Positions 41,501-51,392 of a stretch of DNA of 64,000 nt are shown here, piece by piece. This DNA is from Gyrodactylus bullatarudis (taxonomy: Eukaryota; Platyhelminthes; Monogenea; Gyrodactylidea; Gyrodactylidae): NCBI GenBank assembly GCA_012064415.1, contig SSNU01000027.1, positions 105,600 to 169,599 on the forward strand, read 5' to 3'. The notes beneath the pieces were generated by a model, which was not told the DNA's origin, searched no databases, and was given only the letters and a program-made list of their open reading frames with translations. Both the position numbers and the translations under genes were made by a program. Within the stretch, counting starts at the first letter, position 1, and each line of letters begins with the position of its first letter.

Positions 41501-42904
41501 ATTGTGAAATAGTCTCGGCACCGAAAGGGTTAATTTAACAGATTGTTAATTTCAAGTTTGATTTTTCCAAGAGGTCATCTGATTAGTTTTAAGCTTTATT
41601 CAATTTTGAATGGGTTTCCAGATCTGGGCCAATCGGAATACTAAGGGTTTTAGATAAAATTGAAGTGAGTTTAGATTTCAAGCGTCTCATCTCACTGAAG
41701 AAGTAGTTGACTATCTCAGTACTGAAAGGTCTGGAAGAGGCTTTGGAAAAAGGTTGATTATATTCCAATTTAATCAAGAATTGCTAAATTTCTGGTCATT
41801 TTCAAATCAAATAAATCTATGTATGTTTAATTAAATTGTTTATGCACAAAATCAAGGTGTTAAACTTGAAATCAACTCGGAGTGAAACTTTTTAATTACT
41901 CAATTAATCTTTATGAGAAAGGATTGATCATTGTACACATCGCAATGAAGCTATTCAAGTTGAAATCATTTCTTTTACATTACTTTCTTGAGAGAGATTT
42001 CATATAAAATAACTATAGATTTATAAATACCTAAATCTGAGGGTAGAAGATTTTGAAAATTTTATTTGCGAAGTTAAATCAACCGGAAATTTAATTTGAT
42101 TTCTTGACCAGATGATTCTCTTGTTCACTTTTTTTCCAACCCACTGTAACAATATTGACAGTGTTCATAATTATTTTATTTATAATATAAAGTCATTAAA
42201 GATTATACCCAATTTAGATTTAGACGAATATAATTGTCCCATTTGCAAAATGGCCCTTAAAACAGATGACGAACTTGTGAAGCATTTCAATGAAGAATTG
42301 CAGTTGGCCAAAGGTTTACCCCAAATGTGAGTCTTGATCTCACAGTGAGGTTCGCCCTATATAGGACAATTAACTAAAGTCGGAAAGTCTCAAAGAGTTT
42401 TATTTTAACTTGTATAAAATAATCAAGATTAGTAAAATTTGGTTCTCATTTACTTGTTAGTAGATGGGAAATTGATATAGGATATTGGACGATGTTGATT
42501 GGCTAATTAATAATTAAAAGGGTTAAAAAAGAGAACAGTTGTCACGACCTGGTTATGTGATCCCATAAAAACTATAGATCTTAGTAAAAAAAGTCTTTAG
42601 TGAATAAAATATTTATTTTCTAGGGTATTCAACTTCAACATGAAATTTTCTAATGTTCCACACCAATATGACCATCAAAATCGCTATAACAAGTTGATTG
42701 AGTTACGTAAGAACCGACATCAAAGACAAGGTATGTATTTCATAATACAAGATTTATTTACTCATTTAATAACACTTTTCTTTATTTACCTACACAGAAT
42801 CAATTCATGAACTCTTGAGGGGTCTTGATGAAGATGGTTTTAACTCGAATACTGTTGGCCAGTCAACAGTAACTCACCTGAAGAGGAAAAAGTGTAAAAA
42901 TTAA
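38502..42904 (+). CDS. RNF220-like protein without RING (4 exons)
   Basis: Exons 38502-38886, 42218-42326, 42624-42730 and 42798-42904 join in frame through GT-AG introns to 235 residues. The N-terminal half is low-complexity, rich in Ser, Asn and Gln. Exon 2 codes YNCPICKMALKTDDELVKHFNEELQLAK, a C-x2-C...H zinc-finger-like unit. Exon 3 has RYNKLIELRKNRHQRQ, resembling the R-x5-R-x2-R-x2-R helix that follows this finger in RNF220-type E3 ligases. The protein then ends after about 35 residues, so the C-terminal RING expected for ubiquitin transfer is absent. It may be a short paralogue or regulator, or the assignment may be wrong. The first intron is 3.3 kb. The start is the first ATG of the exon frame. 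Confidence 0.5.
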
Positions 42905-43639
42905 CAACAACAAAATACTAAAAAGCCTCTGATTTCATAGATTTGTATACTTAATAAATTGATGATAACTTTTTCAAATTCCTCATTTAGTCTCCTACAT
43001 GTATTTATTTTACCAACCTACATTGAAGAATAATTTAGAAGAAAAGATTTTTATTCTACAGACAGAGAAGCCTTCTTCACATTGAAAGCTTATCTTTCGT
43101 TAAGAAATGAATTTTAAAACATCTAATTACTCAGTAGTAGTTATTATGAGAAATAAAAACTTCGAATACAAAAATTAAGTGAGTACAGAAGAAAAAATCC
43201 GTAAAAATAGATCAATTCAATATCAGATAATCTTATGATTACTCTCATTCGTCCCGAACATGAAATTTATATTCTTAATTATGTAATAGCTATTCGAATG
43301 ATTCAGTTATAAAATTTTATCATCACATAAGCTAGAAGAGAACACGAAATATAAAAATACTTGCTTAGAAATGGAATCATTTAACCCCCAAAAAGATAGA
43401 TAAATATAAGATCTACTTTCGAGTGATTTAATAATTTAAAAAATATGTAATTAATTTTTTCCAATTAATGTAATTCATTTTTCAATGGTGAATAAAAATA
43501 TATTGGGGTGTGCGATTTTTCATATACCAAGACTGAGGCACAGTTGTAGTTTTTAAAAAAAACTGTATCTTTATTGACCAGTAAATCTTTTACTATTCTG
43601 ACCTCGAATCGAGCCAATTGAAAATATAATTATCAAAAT
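42905..43639. other. No gene seen between the RNF220-like gene and a LINE relic
   Basis: An AATAAATTG about 50 nt after the RNF220-like stop is its probable polyadenylation signal. The rest is AT-rich with nothing I can support. Confidence 0.35.
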
Positions 43640-44078
43640 TTGTGATTAATCCCACCTTGAGGTTATCCCTTTATAAGTCACTAATTCTACCACATCTAGA
43701 TTATGGATCTGGAATCCTTTGTAAACTCCCTACTGGCACAGCTAAAAAATGGAGAGAATACAGTACATCTATCTCCGTTCATGTTATGGCCCTCTCTCTT
43801 ACAAAGAATTACTTGATCGCGCCAATCTACATCCTCTATGGCTAAGACGAATCTCAGCTGCATCGGTCCTATATAGCAGACATGCTTCAAAGCCCAAAGG
43901 CCAATACAATCTAAGATCTTGCCGTGGATACTCATTTCTCCTCAATATACTTCTTCCACTCCGCACTAGATTCAAAATAGACTTATCAATTTTTAAAAAC
44001 AAAAATATTTCATATATATACAAATATTTAATGACCTATGTACCAGAGAATCAAAAATTTTTTCAAATAAAAATCTAG
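43640..44078 (+). pseudogene. Non-LTR retrotransposon RT C-terminal fragment
   Basis: Two overlapping frames together read the reverse-transcriptase thumb region: SLYKSLILPHLDYGSGI (43642 on), then after a frameshift near 43750 ERIQYIYLRSCYGPLSYKELLDRANLHPLWLRRISAASVLY and NLRSCRGYSFLLN, ending at TAG 44078. It is homologous to the minus-strand fragment at 21492-21788. It lies only 147 bp upstream of the RAD21 start codon. Confidence 0.75.
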
Positions 44079-44224
44079 TATATATCAATTTGATATTATC
44101 AAAATTTAATGCATAATTTTAAAAATGTACAAAAGTATTTTCAAAAAACAAGAAATAAAATAGATCTTGTTCATTTCAAATAACCTAGCGCGAGGTTTCA
44201 TATATTTAAATTTATTTCATCGCT

Positions 44225-47025
44225 ATGTTCTATGCTCATTTCGTCCTATCAAAAAAGGGACCATTGTCACGTATATGGCTAGCTGCCCATTGGGATAAAA
44301 AGCTCACTCGAGCTCAAGTATTCGAAACCAACATTTCTTCATCTGTCGAAGCAATTTTAGAACCTAAACTTAAAATGGCTCTACGAACATCAGGTCATTT
44401 ACTACTTGGTGTTGTAAAGATATTCTCCAAGAAGACAAAATACTTATGGCAAGATTGTAGCGAGGCCTTTGTAAAGATTAAAATGGCATTTAGACCTGGA
44501 ATGGTCGACTTACAAGAAGATGCCAACAAAGAAGCTGCCATCACATTGCCAGAAAATATGCCAGACTTTGAAACAACAATTGCAGAACTCAATGAAATGA
44601 ATATGGGATCATATGGAATTAATCAGAGTAGACCTGAAGATATTACGCTTCGAGAAGACTTTGGAGAAATTCAGATTGGCCGTCAAGATGATGACTTTGG
44701 TGATTCTTCTTTTGATGAAACTGGCCGGGAAATGATGAGAGATGGAGATAATACATTTGGCTATACTCGCCCGAGTGAACGCATGTCAATTAGAGATGAT
44801 TTTGGCGTTGAAGATTCCGGACTTTTGGATAATCTCGGTAAAAAGTCTATTCACATTTCTGGAATTCAATCTGTAGTTAGCAATAGAGATATTGACATGG
44901 AAGATGATGACAATTTTGGAGACGATTTCCTACGTAAGTACTCATTTTATTTAGATGCTTTCATAAAATTAATTTTTGGAAAATCTTTTTTTGCTGTTCT
45001 TTAATATTCTTCAATCTAATATTTGAATAATTCGATACTTAGATAATGACGTTGCTTCTGATCATTCATTTGGAGAGGAAATGATTCTTCCACATGGGGA
45101 TTTATTTGGAGATCCCTCTGCACAAGAGCAGCTCAATGACATTGCTCAAGAGATTGAGCGTCACATGGACAATTCAGACTGGAATTCAGAGAAAAAAGGT
45201 CTTGACGATTCCATCGCTTCAGTCATGTTCCCTCCAACACCAGGTCCATCTGCCATGGCTGAAATTAATGCTGCATTGGGAATTGAACAAATGCCTGTGG
45301 AACACGGCCAACAAACATCCAGCAGTGCTGACCTTGTTGATGAGACTGATTACAATAAGAAAAACGATGAAGATAAAAAGGTTGTACCACCATTGAAGAT
45401 TTCTAATCTCAGCCAATTTATGAATACGCCCGCCTTCAAAACGGATTCTATGAAAAGTAGCACCCCCTCGGTTAACAATCAAAATAAAATGCTACCTCCA
45501 GACATTACCAAAGTCTCAAACGATTCATCTCATGTCACTTTAATCTCAAATGATTCAACAGCTTTTGCTTTACCTCCTATTGACGCTTCCAGCATCATTG
45601 GCATGGAATCAAGAAGGTAAGTATTTAAATAAAGTTGGAAGGATATCTTTTCAAAACTAATTCTCTCATTATCAAATCCAGGGGCAAGAGGAAACGTCGT
45701 CTGATTATTGACGATCAAAAGACTATTCCTAGTGAAGTCATGAAAATTCAAATGCAGGACACCAACGATATTACAACTCAGCTTGATCTTGCTCCTCCCA
45801 CGAAAAAACTCATGTTGTGGAAGGAAACTGGTAGCGTTGAAAAATTATTTGCACTACCCGGTCGCTTTCTCCCGTGTCGTCTTCTTCAACGTCTCTTTGT
45901 GCGCAATCTCATTACACAGCACAATCCAGAAGATAACGGAGAGGAAATTTTTAAGAGCTTCTCTCACCCAGCACCAGTTAACAATGAGGTTAATAAAGGT
46001 TTTAGTGATCATACAACAACTGAGGAGACAGTCCAGAATATCACTCAAAAGAGTGATCAAGTCATCCGTATGCAGGAGGAAATGAAGGCTAGGCAGAATA
46101 AGCCCCTTGATATTATCCAGGAGTCCTTTGAGGACGGCAATAATTCTTCTAGCATCAAGTCATCCGATAAAATATCCAATCATGGCCAGAGTAAGTATAT
46201 TATCGAAAGAAATTGAAGAACCTTTATCATCTATATATCCATTTCTAGCCAGGTAATTTTCTTTATTTTTCAGTTTTGTTAATTTTTATTTGTGTAACTT
46301 TTTGGTTAATCATCCGTATATCTAATCAACTATATTTCTATTTCAAAGGTTCAAATCCATACATGACACCACAACCAAATCTAATCTCAACTCCTCACAA
46401 TTCCATGGAAGATACACATAGCTTTTGTCATCCATCAGAGCCACGTAGTCAGTTTAATACTCCCGGTATTAATCTCTACTCTGATGCTCTGGAAGATCAT
46501 CATTTAGATACTGGCATAGCTGGTCCACATGGTCAGCCACCTTGTTCAGACTACGAACCGGACATGGGTGCTCCTATCGACGATGACGACGATGATTACA
46601 TGAATCCACCTACCTATAAGGATACCAATTCAATCCTCAATGATTCAATGAATCCAGATTTCCTCGCCTTTGAACAAGAATTGGCCGCTTGTGACAATGA
46701 AGCAAATGAAGAAGTTATGGCTGCAATCAAGACTGCTAGCGATCTTACCGCCAATGTTACAGCCACCACAATCTCCAAAGTCGAAGTTGTCGAAGAGAAG
46801 CGTCTCGAGAAAAGGTCCAAAGTCATGCTCCGACTACTCAGAACTCGTATCGCCCAAGGTCCCATGACCTTCCAGTCCCTCTGTGCAAAAAACAATAAGA
46901 AACAAGTCGCCTCCAAATTCTACACAATGTTACTTCTTAGGAAACAGGGAGCTGTTAACTTGGCCCAGGAAAGTCCCTTCTCAGAAATAATGATCAGTCA
47001 AGGCGATAGTTTTGTAGAAGCCTAA
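44225..47025 (+). CDS. RAD21: Cohesin kleisin subunit RAD21/SCC1 (4 exons)
   Basis: Exons 44225-44933, 45043-45616, 45682-46190 and 46349-47025 give 822 residues, longer than the about 630 of the human protein because of low-complexity inserts. The N-terminal domain ([34 protein letters not shown]..., then [17 protein letters not shown]) binds the SMC3 neck. Exon 3 has the conserved [23 protein letters not shown]. The C-terminal winged helix ([31 protein letters not shown]) binds the SMC1 head. RAD21 closes the cohesin ring and is cut by separase at anaphase; E-x-x-R separase-like sites are likely in the acidic middle but were not pinned down. Introns are 109, 65 and 158 nt. AATAAA lies about 15 nt after the stop. 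Confidence 0.95.
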
Positions 47026-47443
47026 CGTGTTTCAACACGGAATAAATGATTTAATCTTTATTCAATCGAGATTATCCGACACATTAAAGAGAGAAGAAGA
47101 AGATCATATTCTAGCAGAAGTTGTCAGACATGCAATTTTTTATACTAAAATTAATAAGATTTTTAGTAACGTCTTTTATCAATTTTATCTAACTTATCTA
47201 TTCGTATGAATATTAGGAAATTACTTGATGTTTGTATTATTTTTATCATGCTTATTTACAAGATGTAAAAAAATCTCGTTGTTTTTATTAAAATAATAAA
47301 TGTCCAATTAATAGATCTCTTGTTTCTCATAGATTCCTCACAAACTAATCTCAAGTCAATCATATGCAAACTAGATAAAATAAGGATGAATTGAAATAAA
47401 TAAACTTGCATTAAAAATTTATATAACTATTCAAAACAATTAA

Positions 47444-48528
47444 TCATAGAGAAAACTCGTTCTCTTTATTCTCTTCCCTCTCGAGTTTAGACCGCATAGT
47501 CTTTGATGCCAAAAGAATTTTGTTAAGTTGTTGATTGAGTCTCATGTTGTTGCTTCTCAGTTCCTTGTTTTCCTCATAACTAGTCTTGAGTAGGTCTGTT
47601 CGATGAATCAGTTTACTCTTCATTTCAAAGGCAGCCTCTTTCAATTTACGATACCTATCATTTAGTTTATCGGCGTTTTCCGATCCAGTTGATAAATCTT
47701 CTTGAGCGAGAACTTGCTCTTCAAGATCTTTGATAACACGATCCTGTTCAACAATTTTAGACTTATTCTCTGCCAAAACCTTCTCGTTATGGAATAGTTT
47801 CTCGCTCATAATTTGAAGTTCCTCAATACGAGCTTGTTTGCTAGATAATTCCTTGTGCAAAGAAATAATTTTAGATTCTGATGATTTTATATTATTCTGG
47901 ATTTCATGCAACTTTTCGTTTTTCTCAGAGATAATCTGAAATTATAAAAAAGTATTTAAGAAGATGGAAAATAATTAATTTATAATCTGCTAAATTTATA
48001 TACAAGAAATGAAAATGTACGAAATTCACAAGAACTAACTTTTTCGAAATCTATTTGCTTTTCCTTAAGTTGTAAGTTAAGATCATCAATTTCTTTCGAA
48101 AGTTTTCTATTTGAATCTTTGAGATTTTGAATTTGATCATCTTTATCATGGGAAATCTTATGATAAGTGGACAGCTTTGAGCTTATTTCTCTTTCGATTT
48201 TTCTTAAATGCTCTAGAATTTCGGTTAACTAAAAAATAAAAACATAGTAAAACAATCGAATTACACTTTCATTAGAATCTAAATCAATACTGAAAGAGCT
48301 GTCTATTTTATCCCGGATTTCATTGAGCTGTTTTGACAAATTCTGGCCTCTTAGCGGTGTATTAGGAATTTCTTTTAAATCAATAAAAGTTTGATTTGAT
48401 TCATAATCAATCAATGAATGAGGATTTGAATTATTGGATGAGGACAGTTTTGCGGTTTTCTTCTCTAGTTCTATTAATTTTTTATTATGAGAGCGAGCAA
48501 GATCGAGTATCTCCATCATGCTAATCAT
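47444..48528 (-). CDS. Coiled-coil protein of unknown family (3 exons)
   Basis: Exons 48265-48528, 48040-48228 and 47444-47935 join phase 0 to 314 residues. From about residue 85 to the C-terminus the protein is almost continuous coiled coil, heptad-rich in Leu, Glu, Lys and Asn (for example LTEILEHLRKIEREI; QARIEELQIMSEKLFHNEKVLAENKSKIVEQDRVIKDLEEQV). The N-terminus has a Ser/Asn-rich linker with a TPLR motif that could be a CDK site. The first intron (48229-48264) is only 36 nt. Lying next to RAD21 and MAD2 it could be a centrosome, spindle or kinetochore component, but this is inference; coiled coils give no specific assignment. Confidence 0.7.
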
Positions 48529-48879
48529 CTTAAAATTAAATCTTTATTTTCAAAGCTAATTTTTGGATATGAGTGGTAAAACAAAAATGGTTCTCATTGA
48601 TTCTCTATTTACATTGTTTAAAAATTAAAATTTTTTGAAAATTTAACAATTATTAACAAAATTTGTTAAACAAAATTCCAATTTGCTTAAAGAACCTTAT
48701 AGGAGGAAACCAGGCTAGTAGCTCAAAATAACAGCTTTGAATTTTTGAATATAAATATGAACTAGTTTACTGTTATGTGTGAAAAAATTTATTTGAGACT
48801 AAAATTTCGACTTATTTAATAAATTAAAATGAATGATTAAAAAACAAGTTTATTGAGAGGAAATAAAAATTAATAGGTG

Positions 48880-49476
48880 CTATTCAAGAGCATAGGTAAT
48901 TTCGGATTCTACCTTATGAACTGATGTAGTAAATGATTTTAGAGAAATATTTTTGCCGTCTTTGATGGTATGAGCATTAGTTTTGCCCCAGCCATCGGGG
49001 ATATTAGCATTTTTGTCTGTGTACACTAGGAGATTAAAGTTGCAAGGAGTATCGAAAACAGGCAAAAGCGAGACAGAACCGAAAACCTGTTTTAGTACAG
49101 CTTGAATTTCTTTTTTTATGCTATCAACAGTTTTCTTAGCTTTAACTTCATCTGTAGAATCATCGGGCAGAATAGAAAATTGCCATCTTTCAATCACTCG
49201 CTCAGTGCCATATTCAGATATAACTAAGACTAATTTCTTGAGTGCTCCAAGTTCGCACCATAATCTTACTTCATTCAAAACTGTATTCAAATATTCATTG
49301 AGGCCTTCATCTCTAAGCGCATATAATCTTAGTCCATATTTATTATCAATTTTGAAGAGTTCATCGGGAAGTATACTCCGTTGATATAATATGCTATTAA
49401 GAGCATAATAAAAGTAATCGACAACCATTTCGGTTGATCCTTTAATTCCTATAGTACCTTTTGTAGCCTGTTCCAT
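48880..49476 (-). CDS. MAD2L1: Spindle checkpoint HORMA protein MAD2
   Basis: Single exon, 198 residues from ATG at 49476 (MEQATKG...); the frame runs open seven more codons but only to a TTG. The HORMA domain covers the whole protein: STEMVVDYFYYALNSILYQRSILP, KYGLRLY, ERWQF and the C-terminal safety-belt region ending SFTTSVHKVESEITYALE. MAD2 switches between open and closed forms, binds MAD1 at unattached kinetochores and CDC20 in the checkpoint complex to hold back the anaphase-promoting complex. Length is as in animal MAD2 (about 205). It reads in tandem with the coiled-coil gene 350 bp downstream. Confidence 0.93.
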   Translation of the reverse strand: MEQATKGTIGIKGSTEMVVDYFYYALNSILYQRSILPDELFKIDNKYGLRLYALRDEGLNEYLNTVLNEVRLWCELGALKKLVLVISEYGTERVIERWQFSILPDDSTDEVKAKKTVDSIKKEIQAVLKQVFGSVSLLPVFDTPCNFNLLVYTDKNANIPDGWGKTNAHTIKDGKNISLKSFTTSVHKVESEITYALE

Positions 49477-49639
49477 TTTAGATTCAAAACTTGTCAATTT
49501 TAAATTGCTAATTTACAAACTCTCATTTAATTAAAAAACTTCTAAGTAAATCTAAAGTAAACGATAATAGCGCTGATTCAAAATCAAAAAATTAATTTCT
49601 TTCCATATTTTTTGGAATAGAAATGTATGTTTATTGAAC

Positions 49640-50363
49640 AAATAATAAAAATATAAATAAGTTTGATCAACTAAGAAAAATAGTTTCTGAAGTGGTCTTC
49701 GTCCTCAGAGATAAGTCTCTGGATTCCAGAGTCTGGAAGAATGCACAGGTGGATGTGATGGTTGTGCAGGGGATAGAATCTAATGCAAGTTTGAATCTGG
49801 CCTGGAGAGAGAGGATGTTTCCAAGGAGAGTTGAGTCAAATAGGAGTTGAGAGATATAGGGAGAGGCATTAGTAGAGTTTTTTTGAGATTCTTGCACCTC
49901 TAATGATTAGGAAATGGAAGAAATTGGTGTTGGAACCATCGTTGAACAGATTATTCGTCGGATTAAAGATAAAGTTGCCTAAAATGAGAGAAAGATCATA
50001 TGTAGGAATTGGGATTGATAACGACTGTATTGTGGGCCCAATGAGAAAATTAGAGACTGGTGGTCTGATTTTGGATAATTCAGAGTGTGAGTACAATTTA
50101 ATCCAGTCAGGTTGATGAAGAGAAGGTCTAAATACGTTGATTTTCTCGAGGGAAGATAGGCTTTTTGGAAGAGGTTAGTTGAGCAGGCATAGTCAAAAAT
50201 AGGAGAATCGAAGTCAATCATATTGAGACTGTACTCTGGCTTATTAAAATCACCGCAGAGGATAACATTAGTGAAGTGTATATTTAGGTGTGACTGAATC
50301 CAATTGACTATGTTGAGTTCAGAAAAACCATTGGCTGGTGAAAGATTGTAAATGAGTATTATA
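49640..50363 (-). pseudogene. Non-LTR retrotransposon endonuclease fragment, downstream part
   Basis: On the minus strand, starting at 50363: IILIYNLSPANGFSELNIVNWI, then NVILCGDFNKPEYS, the G-D-F-N core of the apurinic-type endonuclease, then FQKAYLPSRKSTYLDLLFIN and YPKSDHQSLIFSL, the S-D-H motif. The frame is then broken between three overlapping frames down to about 49667. The upstream part of the same domain lies beyond the Gypsy insertion, at 54200-54275. Confidence 0.75.
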
Positions 50364-50434
50364 GAAGCACGTTTTCTTTACAAAATCATAGTCTGCATAT
50401 TATCTAAGAACGTTTATTTACACTTATAAATCAT
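50364..50434 (+). repeat. 5' terminal direct repeat (short LTR) and primer-binding site junction
   Basis: 71 bp from GAAGCACGTTTTCTTTACAA to TTATAAATCAT, identical to 54129-54199. The canonical LTR end would be the CA at 50432-50433. The next bases, TGGCGACACGG, start with the TGG expected of a tRNA primer-binding site. The gag ATG (50433-50435) overlaps this junction. Confidence 0.75.
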
Positions 50435-51392
50435 GGCGACACGGAGAAAACATCCTGTCACACTTGCTAAGGAACGAGACGGGTTATTGGCGTTGTTTGA
50501 ACAATTTGAAGAAATCCAGGAAGATAGAGGAGTTGATGATGACATGGTATTAAGAAAAATTTTCACTAACACTCTGGATGAAGAGTCTATGTCAAGGGTT
50601 ATTGACATTGTCAAGCCCAGAAGTCCAAGAGAAGTAGCGTATTCAGAATTAAAAAACAACATTTTAAGTAGATATGTTGTAAAGAAGAATCCTCTTGGGG
50701 AGGATATTGAATTGAACTCAATGAAACGCAATTCTGGCGAGGCTGCCAGAGATTTTTACGAAAGAATAAAAACGAAGGCTTCTGGCTGTATATTTCCCGA
50801 AGAGGCGGAACAACATTTTATTGCCCGTCAATTTTTTCTCGGCCTGGCCCCAAATCTTCAGCGTCACATACTCAGTCGAAGAAAAAACTACAAAATTAAC
50901 AAAATGCTCAAGGTGATCGATGAATTCGAAGTCACACATCCTTTATGTGAGGCGATTGAGTCAGTAAATCTATCTTCTGAGGTCTGCTGGCGTTGTGAGG
51001 GTCCGCACAAAACCCCGTATTGTCAGTTCAAGGAGGCAGAGTGTTTCCATTGTAAGAAGATTGGCCATATTCGAAAGGCCTGTAAGGCAAGGAAGCAAGG
51101 TAGTGTTAGAAATGTTAATGTAATCAATCACATCAATCTTACAAGTCTTATTATGGTTGAGGCAAAGATAAATGGTTACCCCACTAACATGCTGCTAGAC
51201 ACCGGTGCCACTTGCACTATAATTCCAACTATTGTTGCCGAAAGAGCAGGTTTACAGCTAAGAAACTCCAATCGTAGGGTCAAGGCCTTCGGACAGATCA
51301 CAACCTCACCAATGCATGAAGCTACGGTCAATATTGATGTTCATGGTAGATGTATGTACTTTAGTATGTCTTGTAACGTCTATCGACAATAG
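50433..51392 (+). CDS. Retrotransposon gag-protease polyprotein
   Basis: 319 codons. The N-terminal two thirds are helical gag-like sequence, followed by two zinc-knuckle-like cysteine clusters (CWRCEGPHKTPYC and the canonical CFHCKKIGHIRKAC at about residue 202), and then the start of an aspartic protease with the LLDTGATCTII active site at about residue 254. The frame ends inside the protease; its last part (RAILGLDAL) is carried by the overlapping pol frame, so a frameshift near 51376 is needed to make a full protease, either programmed or a mutation. The start ATG touches the terminal repeat. Confidence 0.8.
   Translation: MATRRKHPVTLAKERDGLLALFEQFEEIQEDRGVDDDMVLRKIFTNTLDEESMSRVIDIVKPRSPREVAYSELKNNILSRYVVKKNPLGEDIELNSMKRNSGEAARDFYERIKTKASGCIFPEEAEQHFIARQFFLGLAPNLQRHILSRRKNYKINKMLKVIDEFEVTHPLCEAIESVNLSSEVCWRCEGPHKTPYCQFKEAECFHCKKIGHIRKACKARKQGSVRNVNVINHINLTSLIMVEAKINGYPTNMLLDTGATCTIIPTIVAERAGLQLRNSNRRVKAFGQITTSPMHEATVNIDVHGRCMYFSMSCNVYRQ

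Noticed and set aside
41589..41777. 62-codon minus-strand frame
   Set aside because: Possibly transposon debris, but no motif supports a call.
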